In this document: positions 41,982-53,466 of the stretch, piece after piece
How positions within the stretch are numbered: position 1 is the stretch's first letter
Layout: each line of letters begins with the position of its first letter
Source: Aplectana chamaeleonis
Lineage: Eukaryota > Nematoda > Chromadorea > Rhabditida > Cosmocercidae
Assembly (NCBI GenBank): GCA_029168955.1
Contig: JAPDOI010000194.1
Coordinates: 558,001-622,000 of the forward strand
DNA length: 64,000 bases
Reading direction: 5' to 3'
Translations under genes and position numbers: made by a program
Notes under the pieces: generated by a model
Seen by the model: the letters and a program-made list of their open reading frames with translations, nothing else
What the model was told of the DNA's origin: nothing
Database searches by the model: none

Positions 41982-43181
41982 AGAAACACATTGCTGAATA
42001 CTCGAAATTGACCGAAAATTTTCATCTGCGGCCATCTTCTCGTAACTGACCGCAGTTTCTCAATGAATTTGATATTGGAATCGGTGTTTGATTGCAAGAG
42101 GCAGAAACATTGGAAGAAAAGCATGATCTTTTCACTCATCTTAACTATTTTATTCTGCTGTAGTACTCCGAACTTTCTTTCTATATTCATTCAAAATGTA
42201 TTTAGTCACAAAAATGAAATCTTTCAAAATTAGGAACTGATTGGAAACCTAAATCAAATAAAACAGGTGGAAAAAATCTATAGGTATAACCTGCTACTCC
42301 TAGACGGGCCAAGTGCTCACATGTGATCTGAGGGCGTTCCATGTACTTGCAGTTAACTGCATATTAACACGCCTCAGGTAATCAGAACAAAAACAAGTTG
42401 GGGAGGGGGGGGGGCACATCGAGTGATGTTTGGCTTATTCATATGGTGACAGTATGTATAGGTGATTCCTGTTAAACCGAAGAGATTGAAGCCAAACCTG
42501 GTGCACGCTTTGAGCGCACAAGAGTGAATAAGGGATAGCACCGATAGGAGACGAAAACGACAAAATTCAAGGCAGATTTTTATCCTAACACTATCCGAAG
42601 AGCAGCGTGTCTCAAACATCCGATGCAATACATTTGATACGTATCAAAACAAGCAGGAATCGCTACAACCTTTATGTAGTAATGTTTGGGGCACACAACA
42701 TCAGAAGTTCACGAACAATCATTAGGAAACTGTTGAGACTAGCAGGAGGAGAACCCATTTTTCGGCTTTGAACCAGACAATATAGCGAGTTTTGCCGAGT
42801 TACAGCTCAAGCGATGGCGAGTGTTTTGAAGCTCAAAAATGGTATCGATTTTACGGTAACACGGTTGGGATAGCGAAGCCGATAGACTCTTACAGCCTGT
42901 ACTAAAACGCTCACCTTGTTAGAAGCTTCGAAAACCAGCCGAAGTAACCGTATTTGTATATTGAGGGGTTTAAAGCTCATGGGCGTGGCTGACGAAATTT
43001 TTCGACTCAAATTTAGTAGTTTTCACTCGTTTCTGACGCTTCCATCGGCGTGAGCGTTCTACTAGGGGCCATATGACCCAAGTAGCTTAGTTATCTCAAC
43101 AACTTTTTCGAGCGTGTCTCCTGCCTTTATGTTATGCCCTTACCTTCGCACGCTCGCTGACTAACAGAGGGAAACAGTAGC
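41982..43181. other. Unassigned region with a TTAA-element fragment
   Basis: From about 42790 to 43133 the sequence matches the right half of the 28933-29417 family in order (CGGCGTGAGCGTTCTA, AGTTATCTCAACAACTTTTTCGA, GTGTCTCCTGCCTTTA). The rest is unassigned. Confidence 0.5.
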
Positions 43182-43534
43182 TTAAAGGCAGTGTTCACGA
43201 TGATTTTCATCCCCGAGTTTTTCACATAAAACAATGTGTTGGCCCCCAAGTTTTACCAAAATTACGAAGAAACGGCGAGAAACGCATTCAAATTTCGTAT
43301 TTCAGTAACATTATTCTATAACATGGACTAGTTGTCCTGTTGTATGAACGTGTTCATGGGGGTTGTCACCGGTGGAAAATTGGGTCAATAGAAAATTGAA
43401 GATATTTTATGCAAAGCAGGGATTAGTTAGGGCCCCAAGTAAAGAACGGAGCAATAGCGTGCGTGAGGAGAATTGCAAAGGATGGGTCCACAGAGGATTT
43501 CATCGTCACAACAAACACTTCGTGTCATTCTTAA

Positions 43535-43990
43535 AGGCACAGTACACCCTCAGATATGAAATTTGAGATTTTCAGGTAATTGTGTTGAAGACCCCTCCTG
43601 TATAACACGTGCCAAAAGCGAGATCTCAATTTCTTCAAATAAGCGAGATATAAGCGACCACCACAGGCCCGGCCCCCTAACAGATTTTCGGACTCGATAG
43701 CTGCTTGATGGATGAATGAATCTCATCAAGTCGTCGTTCTTCCGCCCATTGCCGGATTGCCTCCAACTTCTGGCTCGCTCTCGCGCAACGATTGCAAATG
43801 AAGAGAGTTACAGGCCTGAGACAACTCGTCCACCAATTTTTTACCCTCAAAGTCTAGGCATCTTTAAAGAGCCATAACTCTGTTCAAAGGGGGTCTTGGA
43901 CGATTTCAGAGATACCACTGTGATCAGCGTGTGACTCTCTCCAAGAAAAGCATGAAATCTGAAAATGAATTTCCTGGGTGTCCTGTGCCT
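43535..43990. mobile_element. 456-bp GGCACAG-family MITE (TTAA target), nested
   Basis: The ends are AGGCACAGTACACCCTCAG and GGGTGTCCTGTGCCT; TTAA at 43531-43534 and 43991-43994. The interior has GAGATCTCAATTTCTTC and TGATCAGCGTGTGAC blocks shared with the next copy. Confidence 0.85.
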
Positions 43991-44013
43991 TTAAGAGGCG
44001 GTGTGATACTTAA

Positions 44014-44497
44014 GGGCACAGTACACCCTCAGAGATGAATTTTGTGATTTTCATTTGTTTGTGTAGTAGACCCCTCCTGTATAACACGTGCCAAGTGCGG
44101 GATCTCAATTCCTCCAAATAAGCGAGATATAAGCTGCCACCACAGGCCCGACCCCCTTCACTCACCACCACAGGCCCGGCCCCCTTCCTGGTTTTTGACC
44201 CCAATATCAGCCGGATGGATGGATGAATTTCGACCGTGTCGCGTTCTTCAACCCAATTCCGGACTATCTCCTTGTCCTGGCTCGCTCTCGCCCAACGATT
44301 GCGAATGAAGAGAAATACAGGTCCGAGACAACTCGTCCACCAAATTTTTACCTTCAACATATGGGCATATTTAAGGAGCCGTAACTTTCTTCATAGGGGG
44401 TCTTGGGCGAATTTAGTGATACCACTGTGATCAGCGTGTCACCCTCTCCAAGATCAGCATGAAAGCTGAAAAATAATTTTCTGGGTGTCCTGTGCCT
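44014..44497. mobile_element. 484-bp GGCACAG-family MITE (TTAA target), nested
   Basis: The ends are GGGCACAGTACACCCTCAG and GGGTGTCCTGTGCCT; TTAA at 44010-44013 and 44498-44501. It has a small internal duplication (CACCACAGGCCCG twice, 44139-44180). It lies 15 bp from the previous copy's TTAA, in the same orientation. Confidence 0.85.
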
Positions 44498-44579
44498 TTA
44501 AGGATTTCGTGTACTTCTGGTGCTTTTTTTCTCAATTTCTTCGTCATTTTAGTTCTACCCGAGGGCCACTCAATCAATA

Positions 44580-46187
44580 CAGTGCGTTTCATTGTTTATG
44601 AACAACCTACTTTTCAACTATATTATTCTCCAGCTTGAAGCTGGGCATTTTTCACTAGCATGAGCGTATTCAGGGTGTCGAAAAACCTATATATACATGT
44701 CATCAGAATATTACCTTTTTGAGAACTTTTTTTATAACAATTTATAACAAATTTGTCAATTTTCGACCGTTTCATTGTTTATGAACACTTCCTACTAACA
44801 ATGTTTAATACAATTCCCCGTTTTAACCTACCTATATAGGTGTGTCGAGAAGGACGAGGCATTTCTTGTCTCAATATGGCACGCGGCTGTCGACTCTCTA
44901 CTGTGGAGAAAGCTCAGATCAGAGCCCTTAAAGATGCCGGCTTGGGGCCACGTCATATCGCCGCCCAAATTAGAAGAAGCCCTGGCGTCATTTACACTTA
45001 TTTGAAAGATAAAGACGCCTACGAACACAATTCATCTTGGGGACGTGTGCGGAAGCTCTCCCGAAGGGACGAACGCCAGATTTGAAAGCGATTATCCAAC
45101 AACACGGCTAGTGTAAATCAATTCCGTGCAGAATTGAGAGTGCCTGTATCGAAGTCAACCGTCTGGAGGGCTATTAAACGCAACGGAAACATTGTGAGAG
45201 AGAGAATGCAGAAGGCTCCACACCTCACCAGTTTCCGCAGAACCGCTCGTCTTCGATTCGCGCGAGAGAATATGACGACCGATTGGGATAAGGTGAGACC
45301 GTAGATAGAGTAAAGGTCAGCTCAGTTTATGTTAACGAGAAGTTGATTTCTGGTGTTCAGGTGGTCTTCTCAGACGAAAAGAAGTTCAACTTGGATGGCC
45401 CTGATGGTGTGAGGTCCTACTGGCGTGACCTAAGGAGGGAGCTGAGGTACTTCGGTAGGCGGAACTTCAGCGGTGGCTCTTTGATGGTGTGGGGGGGGCA
45501 TTTAGTTGCGAGAACACGCTCGACCTTGCCTTCGTATCCTGTCGCATGGACTCAGATGAGTATAAGGGAATGTTGGAGCATCACCTCCTGCCGTTTTTGG
45601 GAGGTCGCAGACCGAGAAACTTCAAATTTCAACAGGAGAACGCAAGCGTGCACCGTAGCAGAGCGACTTTCTCTTGGCTTCGTGAGCAAAGAATTAAAGT
45701 TATGGACTGGCCAGCATGTAGCCCTGACTTGAATCCTATGGAGAACCTGTGGGGATCATCTTGCGCAAAGTGTACGCCAACTGCGAGCAATTTCACTCGA
45801 TTGATGAGCTCATCAATCCTCGAAGCATGGAGTGAAATTGACGACGTGGTACTGCGTAACCTAGCTAAGAACATGCCAGTACGGCTTTTTGAAGTAGCCA
45901 TAAACCATGGAGCTCATGTTGACTACTAATTCGTGCGTAGTTATTATGTTTGAAGAATAAATTGTTTTGAAACTTGAATGTTCATAAACAATGAAACGGT
46001 CAAAAATTGACCAACTTGTTATAAACTGTTATTAAAAAAAGTTCTCAAAGAGGTAATATTCTGATGACATGTATATATAGGTTTTCCGACACCCTTAATA
46101 CGCTCATGCAAATGAAAAATGCCCAGCTTCAAGCTGGAGAATAACATAGTTGAAAAGTGGTTTGTTCATAAACAATGAAACGCACTG
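44580..46187 (+). mobile_element. Tc1-like transposon A, full length
   Basis: 1,608 bp flanked by TA (44578-44579, 46188-46189). The ends start CAGTGCGTTTCATTGTTTAT. The inverted repeats are ~210 bp, and each holds an outer and an inner copy of TTTCATTGTTTATGAACA, the IR/DR arrangement of Tc3/Sleeping Beauty-type elements where transposase binds twice per end. It encodes one degraded transposase. Confidence 0.9.
44877..45929 (+). pseudogene. Tc1-like transposase A (degraded, one intron)
   Basis: DNA-binding half from ATG at 44877: MARGCRLSTVEKAQIRALK then AGLGPRHIAAQI and GVIYTYL (paired helix-turn-helix). An in-frame TGA at 45083 interrupts it; the frame then gives STVWRAIKRNGNI and RFARENMTTDW. 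A ~60-bp intron follows (GTGAGACC..GTTCAG, ending about 45360). The catalytic half has VVFSDEKKFNLDGPDG (first Asp), FQQENASVH (second position Glu where the family has Asp), and SPDLNPMENLW (final Glu). A one-base indel in a G8 run near 45491 shifts the frame. It ends at 45929 and is probably inactive. Confidence 0.88.
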
Positions 46188-46236
46188 TATAGCGAGAAAT
46201 CTCAGAATTGAAGATTATCGTGAACACTGCCCTTAA

Positions 46237-46695
46237 AGGCAGCGTTCACGATAAAAGTCATTTTTCTGTTCTTCAGCCTATCTTGGAAGCGGTCCCATGC
46301 TGATTTCAATGACGTCCCTGGAATCGTACAAGACCCCCTGGAAAAGAAGTTATGGCCTCTCGAAATTCTGCAAGGGAAGCATTGTGGACGAGTTGTCCAA
46401 AGCTTGTAACTCTCGTTTTTTGCAGCCGATGTGTGCGAGCTGATCTGAGTAAAGAGAGAAGTTGAGAATGAAGGGAAGAACGGGGCTTTTGATCGGAATC
46501 ATCGCTTATCTAACCACAAATTCAGGGCAACTGTTATAGGACGTGGGCGGAGTGGCACAATGGGTTGGCTGGCCTACGAGATTTTCACCCACTTACCGGC
46601 CGTTTTTCGTCGCACTTCCGTTCTTAATCTTCTTAGAGGGACCCGAAGCTTAAAAGCCAAAAAAACGTGCAATTTTTTCTTCGGGAACACTGCCT
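46237..46695. mobile_element. TTAA-type element sharing the TTAA of its neighbour
   Basis: It starts AGGCAGCGTTCACGATAAAA directly after the TTAA (46233-46236) that ends the preceding element, and ends GGGAACACTGCCT at 46695, where the flank is ACAA rather than TTAA. The length of 459 bp fits the family. The 3' boundary is less certain. Confidence 0.6.
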
Positions 46696-46972
46696 ACAAG
46701 TTATTTTTTAACCTTACCAAAATTATATCTACAGAAGCCAATCATTTCAGACCAGACACCATAAGGAACCCGGAAAGGAAGGTTCAGTGGCACTCTCAAG
46801 CTTTGAAGGTCATGTTGATCACAGAAAGATTACAGAAAAATCGAATTAATTTAGCAGGAATTCAGACCTACATAAGTTCCGAAGAAAGGAGCAACGAAGA
46901 CTTTGAAAGAGACGAGATATTGATCGCACACGCTCCGGTGTCTGAAAAAGGTGGCGATTTTGATCGCCTTTA

Positions 46973-48117
46973 AGCCTCTTTCATAGTTGGATCGTGAGCA
47001 CGGCGACCATCGCGTTGCTGTGGTAATCGCAGGCTTTGGAAATGTGAATGCCCAATCGCGAAGGTGGGCGATCACGTACTTTTACACATTCTAATCGACG
47101 CCTAATCAGCATGAATGAATACAGCAACTAACACTTCATGGACCGCGTGTCCACACTGCACACCCACGCAAAAAACTCGATTTTTTCGTTTTACTTCAAT
47201 AGAAATGGATTCTTTCTAATTATTGCTTTTATATCTCTGCTTAATACAACTTCCATAACTGGTATGCAAATATTAAGCGCCAAATATCTCCTTTTGGAAT
47301 AAGCAATTACAACAAAAAATCAATTTGAAAACTCACTGAAAAGATTGGCCGTGGAACGCGCGGTCTCCTAAGTGCTAAACACAGCTAACTGCAGCTGTGT
47401 TTATTTGATGTAGCCATCTAGTTTGTATGAAAAATGTTGTGAACAATTATTTGCGAGAGTTTGCTGACCATGGGTAGTTTTGAATGTTTTCGATATGGAT
47501 TTTTGTTGTTTTTTAACTTTTTTTTTATTTTAAAGCTTCATGGTTTGTGTCGTGTATTCTGAATTTGATAATGGGTAAGCTTATTTGCTCAATCCGAGAA
47601 GACTGGAAGAAAGGACACAGAAAAAAATATTTTCCAAAACGACTCCAACACCGCTCATGGACGGTTAACAAATAATTATTGAAAAGTGTTTGACAAAAAG
47701 CACTGACCTTAGTAATACAGGTAGGAGATAATATACATGAACAGAGCGGGTAAATTTCTTCTAATGTCATAAAGTGAAACGAAGATTAAAGTAAGAAAAA
47801 AGAATTCTCTCAAGAGAAAAGGAGATCTTCCTCGATGACCATCATTACGTAGGCACTCGAAAATGAAGGTAAGCCACTTAAAAAAGCAGAACGAATAGAA
47901 AAATGGATGCAACGAGAAAAAATAGAGGAATTTGAGTGAAGAAGCATGAAGCAATCGCCGCGATCCGGCATTATCAGTCGCCGAATCGCGCGATTTCGAC
48001 TATTTTTCCCGCGACTTTGTCTGAAAGGCCTGCGACCTGATCGAGTGACGCGACCAGATCGACACGCAGGGTTTTCATGCGATCGCGTCGCACAGCGATC
48101 AAACTATGAAAGGGGCG
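46973..48117. mobile_element. 1,145-bp Harbinger-like element (TTA target)
   Basis: The left end AGCCTCTTTCATAGTT and right end AACTATGAAAGGGGCG, with GATCGCTGTGCGACG-type subterminal blocks; TTA at 46970-46972 and 48118-48120. The same general TIR as 3026-4527. The interior has no transposase; the 137-codon frame ending at 46973 is outside it and unrecognised. Confidence 0.75.
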
Positions 48118-48120
48118 TTA

Positions 48121-49070
48121 TCCGACCTTTTTTTGAGTCGTCCTCAAGCCACGCCCCCAAGCCTACCGAACCCGACATCGGAATTTTTCGCGCTCGCGAG
48201 AAACGAGGCGTAACCGGCAGCGCCCTCGGAGGCAAGACGCAACCGAGAGTCTGAGATTATAACAAAGGAATCAAGTGTAGGTTGGTCCGTCCGTTGTGGA
48301 AGATTGCATTTTGTAATTACCCACTCGCTCTCTACCAGACCCTAGCAGAAATTAACACCGCTACGTTCACCTACGCCGCTGTTGTTGGATGACATTGTTA
48401 GAGTATAAGTGGAGCTGGAGATTTCTTGCAGGACGATTGAGACAGGTGGACTGCAGGTTCATTGCTAGCGATGGCAGGATGGCATGTGATAACAGAATGT
48501 GAACGCTTAACAGGATCGATTAGCAGAGAGATGTAGCACTGAGATATAAACGATTTTTGCATGAGTCACGCCCACGGGATCGGCATTAATGCGAAAAAGC
48601 GAAAATCAGGTGGTACTGGGACGCGAGAGTTCAAATGTCGATCCAGCTTTAGTTCCTGGTTCATGCAGGACGACCACGGATTTCAATCTTCTCTCGATGT
48701 TCCTTTCCAAAGTGCCTTCGTCTCCTGTCTTCGTTCCATTGTAGCTTGGTAGAACTATCGTTTGTTGCATAGCCTCGCAGTGTGAAAAATGGGAGTTGAG
48801 AGAGAGACTCCTACATATCGGAAAAAATCGTGCAAGACGAAGCTGGCCACAAGTTCTTCATTATTTTGTGCGCGTACGCTCTTATAGATTCAACCGAACG
48901 CAACCGCGGTGGTATTTCGACACTTGGATACTGTTCGAATGGTGGAGTCGTATAAAAGTGGATTTGTTTCCGCTTCAAGCAGTGACTTGTTCGAAGGTCG
49001 ACTGCTCCAGGTTGCGATAACTATCAAATAAAGAAGGAAACGGCAAAGGTGAATGCAGACATGGGAAGCA
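48121..49070. other. Unassigned region
   Basis: No gene or repeat boundary was recognised. GCGCCCTCGGAGGCAAGACGC near 48220 echoes GCGCCCTCGGAGGCATC near 33255. Confidence 0.35.
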
Positions 49071-49073
49071 TAA

Positions 49074-49834
49074 AGCGGCGTTCAGAGTTTTCGCGGCGCG
49101 ACGCGATGGCACATGTCAGCGCGACGCGAAAATCGCGTCGCGCGGAAATCAAGGTGTGAATGGCGCGCGAACGCTAGGCGACTACGCGCAATTGCGTAAT
49201 TTTCGCAATCTTCCGTGCCCAAGCAAAACATATCAATATTTGATCTTATTCTGCCTCTTTAAGTGTGATGTACATTTTTGTTTTCGTTGCGACAACTTGC
49301 TTCTTTAATGACGAAAGAATCTAAAAGACATCGGGAGCAAATGATGCTTAGAACTTTTTTTGGAGTTGATAGTACAGAATAGAGATGTTTCGGTGAAATG
49401 AGACCGAATTATGCTTGTGTCGCTTGTAAACAGTGAAAAAAAAACTTTATAGCTCGTCAACTCTTTGAAACCATCACGCTCATCTCACTGTCCTTAAATA
49501 TACAGAAAAAATTGTTTGCAGTATCATCTGAGAACAATACAATAACCCATGACAATTTCAATCAACCTAGTCTTCGAAAACCTATGAGAAAATTAAAAAC
49601 GCCCCTCGAGTCCCTGATGATGGAGGAAAAAATGATGACAATCGCACCATCGCGTCGCTTTGCATTGCAACGCGACGCGATGGTCGCGGAGCGATTATAA
49701 TTTGCGCGTCAAATTCGATGTATCGCGCCTCTTCACTGTGAACACCTAGCAACGACGCGACGCGACGTCGCTTGATCGATACGTAGGCTTATCATAACGT
49801 CGCGTCGCGCCGCGAATGAACTCTAGACGCCGCC
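49074..49834. mobile_element. Tandem TAA-target MITE array, copy 1
   Basis: 761 bp. The left end is AGCGGCGTTCAGAGTTTTCG with GGCGCGACGCGATGG; the right end reads inward GGCGGCGTCTAGAGTTCATT with CGCGGCGCGACGCGA. TAA at 49071-49073 and 49835-49837. The interior is AT-rich with a 62-codon frame (MFAVSSENNT..) conserved in copy 2, probably by identity alone. Confidence 0.9.
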
Positions 49835-49837
49835 TAA

Positions 49838-50598
49838 GGCGGCGTTAAGAGTTTTCGCGGCGCGACGCGATGGCACATGTCGGCGCGACGCGAAAATCGC
49901 GTCGCGAGGAAATCAAGGTGTGAACGGCGCGCGAACGCTAGGCGACTACGCGCAATTGCCTAATTTTCGCAATTTCCCGTGCCCAAGCAAAACTAATCAA
50001 TATTTGATCTTATTCTGCCTCTTTAAGTGTAATGTACATTTTTGTTTTGTTGCGACAACTTGCTTCTTTAATGACGAAACAATCTAAAAGACATCGGGAG
50101 CAAATGATGCTTAGAACTTTTTTTGGAGTTGATAGTACAGAATAGAGATGTTTCGGTGAAATGAGACCGAATTATGCTTGTGTCGCTTGTAAACAGTGAA
50201 AAAAAAAACTTTATAGCTCGTTAACTCTTTGAAACCATCACGCTCATCTCACTGTCCTTAAATATACAGAAAAAATTGTTTGCAGTATCATCTGAGAACA
50301 ATACAATAACCCATGACAATTTCAATCAACCTAGTCTTCGAAAAGCTATGAGAAAATTAAAAACGCCCCTTGAGTCCCTGATGATGGAGGAAAAAATGAT
50401 GACAATCGCACCATCGCGTCGCTTTCCATTGCAACGCGACGCGTTGGTCGCGGAGCGATTATAATTTGCGCGTCAAATTCGATGTATCGCGCCTCTTCAC
50501 TGTGAACACCTAGCAACGACGCGACGCGACGTCGCTTGATCGATACGTAGGCTTATCATAACGTCGCGTCGCGCCGCGAATGAACTCTAGACGCCGCC
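49838..50598. mobile_element. Tandem TAA-target MITE array, copy 2
   Basis: 761 bp, nearly identical to copy 1 (a handful of differences by eye). It starts GGCGGCGTTAAGAG directly after the single TAA that ends copy 1 and ends at the TAA 50599-50601 shared with copy 3. Confidence 0.9.
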
Positions 50599-50601
50599 TA
50601 A

Positions 50602-51383
50602 GGCGGCGTTAAGAGTTTTCGCGGCGCGACGCGATGGCACATGTCAGCGCGAAGCGAGGAAATGAAGGTGTGAACGGCGCGCGAACTCTAGGCGACTACG
50701 CGCAATTGCGTAATTTCCGCAATTTTCCGTACCCTGGCAAAACTAATCGATATTCGGTCTTATTCTGTTTATTTTAATGTGTAGTACCTTTTTTTATCTT
50801 TTATCTGTATTATTATGGCACATTTTTGTTTTCGTTGCGACAACTTGCTTCTTTAATGACGAAACAATCAAAAAGACATCGGGAGCAAATGATGCTTAAA
50901 ATTTTTTTTGGAGTTGATAGTACAGAATAGGGATGTTTCGGTGAAATGAGACTGAATATGTTTGTGTCGTTTGTAAACCGTATAAAAACTTTATAGCTCG
51001 TCAACTCTTTGAAACCATCACGCTCATCACACTGTCCTTGAATATGCAGACAAAATTGTTTGCACTATCATCTGAGAACAATACAATAACCCATGACAAT
51101 TTCAATCAGCCTAGTCTTTGAAAAGGCTTGAGAAATTTAAAAACGCCCCTTGAGTCCCCGATGATGGAAGAAAAATTATGACAATCGCTGCGCGACCATC
51201 GCGTCGCGTTGCATTGCAACGCGACGCGATGGTCGCGGAGCGATTATAATTTGCGCGTCAAATTCAATGTATCGCGCCTCTTCACTGTGAACACCTAGCG
51301 ACGACGCGACGCGACGTCGCTTGATCAATACGTTGGCCAATCATAACGTCGCGTCGCGCCGCGAATGAACTCTAGACGCCGCC
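50602..51383. mobile_element. Tandem TAA-target MITE array, copy 3
   Basis: 782 bp, more diverged: a deletion near its left end (GCGCGAAGCGAGGAAATG), an insertion of ~29 T-rich bases near 50790, and extra CGCGACCATCGC repeats near 51195. The right TAA is at 51384-51386. Confidence 0.88.
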
Positions 51384-51642
51384 TAAGAAGCGCTGATTAG
51401 AACCGTGGAAAGAGGAGCTAGGCGGGCTGAATAATACAGTGCATTTCATAATCATAGCTACACCCTCTAAAACACCGGTATCAAGGTTCACGCAAACTTA
51501 TATTGGATGAGGTGGCCTCCATTAATATCAGCGCACCTGAAAACCTTTGTTCGCAAATTTTGACAGAAAAATATAAGGAAACGAGGAATATCTGGTACTT
51601 CACCTTCAGAAATGCGGTTTCATAATTACACCGACACTTTAA

Positions 51643-52099
51643 AGGCAGTGTTCACGATGAATATCGCACTCGAGTTCGACCCGAAAATGGGATTGTTTGG
51701 TCGTGAGGTAACTAATAGTGAAGAAACAGGAAAGAAAAACGTCCAGAATAAGTCAAAATAACGTTTTCTAATCTCAGGACGTGGACGAGAATCATGGCCC
51801 CTGCTGAGTTCGGCAAGCGCGCGCTAATCGCGAATTCTGCGCAAATCGATAATGCTAACTGCGGCAGAGTTGCTTGGCAATTTGCCAAGAGTTGCCAGCG
51901 AAACGTGTGCGGCGCCACAAGCTCGTCCGATTGGGGGGCGGACCGGGGTAGGTAGGCGCACCGGGAGAGCTTTCAAAGCCGTTTGTATTTATTTCTGGCC
52001 AGTTTTCGTTGCTTTCTTCGACCCTATCCTCTACAGCACCTGCCAACTTAGTGTTTTACACCGAGACCTCGAGAACGAGATTTATCGTGAAAACTGCCT
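51643..52099. mobile_element. 457-bp TTAA-target MITE inside Tc1-like B
   Basis: The ends are AGGCAGTGTTCACGATGAAT and ATTTATCGTGAAAACTGCCT, followed by a second complementary pair, CTCGAG. TTAA at 51639-51642 and 52100-52103. It sits just inside the inner repeat of the left TIR of transposon B. Confidence 0.88.
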
Positions 52100-52241
52100 T
52101 TAAGGTGGAAATGCTCTTCTCGTAAATTTCTCAGAGCATTCCCCGTTTCAAGTATGGTATAAGTAGAGGTACTTATTCTTAACATATTCCTCTCATTTGG
52201 AAGGTACATTACCCTCTTAGGGCAAGAAAGGCCAGGTTATT

Positions 52242-53197
52242 ATGCTGCACAAGGCAGGCAAGAGCGCTAGAAGAGTTATAGAGTTAATTGGCCGTCACCG
52301 GGCCACAGTTTACCGATTTCTGCATGGTCCTGAGTTGTATGGTTCTAAGAAGGGCACTGGGAGACCCAGAATGCTTTCTGGTCAAGAAGAACGCCGAATG
52401 GGACGGCTTGCCTCGAACCCGGAAATTACGGCAACTGAAGTGCGAGCGCAACGTTCGGCGCCAGGGTCTAGGATGGCAGTGTGGAGGGCAATAAAACGCA
52501 ACCCGAACATCAAGCACGATTACTTTCTGAGTCGCACGAGGCAGCACAACTTTCGCCGAAAAGAACATGACGACTGACTGGTCTAAGGCAAGTGGCAATT
52601 CAACCGGGGTTTCTCTGGAGTAAACATTGTGTTTAGGTGATTTTTCGAGCGAGGAGTTGTTCACCGTGGACTGGCCCGATGGATACACCCACTATTAGCG
52701 AGATCTCCGTAAAGAGCCGAAGTACCTCGCCAAACGGAACTTTGGTGATGGCAGTCTTATGGTATGGGGTGGTTTCTATGAAGGCGGTACACTTCAGTTC
52801 GCCTTCACTTTCACTAGAATGAATTCCACCGACTACCAAGAGGTGTTGCAAGCTCGCCTCCTGCCTGTGCTTGCCCGACTTCAGCATGACGACCTCGTTT
52901 TCCAACAGGAACAACGCGTCGATTCATGCAAGTCGCTCCACTAAAACTTAGTTGGAGGAGTATCATGTTATCGTTATGAACTAGCCAGCCTGTTCCCCTG
53001 ATGTTAACCCCACTTAGAATATCTGGGAAATCTTGGTTCGCCGAATATAAGGTGGAGGCGAGACGTACGAGTCAGTTAAGGAACTCAAGAGAGCCGTAAT
53101 CAGTGCCTGGAGCAACTTGGACACGGAACTGCTTGAACGACTAGTGGACTCCATGCTGAAACGCGTTTTCCAGATCATTTCTAGGCATAGAGGAGTG
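52242..53197 (+). pseudogene. Tc1-like transposase B (heavily degraded)
   Basis: The DNA-binding half is at 52242-52560: SARRVIELIGRHRATVYRFL, GTGRPRMLS and MAVWRAIKRNPNI. An intron-like gap (ending GTTTAG near 52636) comes at the same place as in transposase A. The catalytic half is in pieces: GDGSLMVWGG, LVFQQE (second position again not Asp), PACSPDVNP with a stop replacing the following residue, and a C-terminal helix region ending near 53197. Several stops and frameshifts make it a dead gene. Confidence 0.8.
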
Positions 53198-53466
53198 ATA
53201 GACCTTAAAGTGCTTCGGAAAGTTTTTATTCTTTCATAAAAAGTTTAATAATTGAAGTGTCGCTATAATTATGAAACGGCTATTTCGAAGGTGAAGTACC
53301 AGATAAGTCTGGTTTCTTCATATTTTTCTGCCAAATTTTGCGAACAGAGGTTTTCACTTGCGCTGAGATCAATGGTGACAATGGCATCTGATCAAAATTT
53401 GTGTGGGCCTTGATTCTGGTGTTTTGGAGGCTGTCGCAATAATTATGAAACGCACTGTAGCTGGGG

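Larger units (their letters stand above)
43186..46232. mobile_element. TTAA-target MITE split by three nested elements
   Basis: The left end AGGCAGTGTTCACGATGATT and right end AATCTTCAATTCTGAG..., read inward from GGGCAGTGTTCACGATAATC, match; TTAA flanks at 43182-43185 and 46233-46236. Removing the elements at 43535-43990, 44014-44497 and 44580-46187 leaves about 475 bp, close to the 457-bp intact relative at 51643-52099. Confidence 0.8.
51438..53457 (+). mobile_element. Tc1-like transposon B, with nested TTAA element
   Basis: Flanked by TA (51436-51437, 53458-53459). The ends are CAGTGCATTTCATAATCATA and CAATAATTATGAAACGCACTG. The ~200-bp inverted repeats again carry outer and inner TTTCATAATTA sites (inner at 51616 and 53265). 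Removing the nested 457-bp element and one TTAA leaves 1,559 bp. Its end CAGTGCGTTTCAT is shared with transposon A. Confidence 0.88.

Noticed and set aside
46560..46973. 137-codon plus-strand frame
   Set aside because: Its first third lies in a TTAA-type element and its end in a repeat-rich flank; no family resemblance.
49512..49700. 62-codon frame conserved in two MITE copies
   Set aside because: The copies are almost identical throughout, so frame conservation carries no information. Copy 3 does not keep it.
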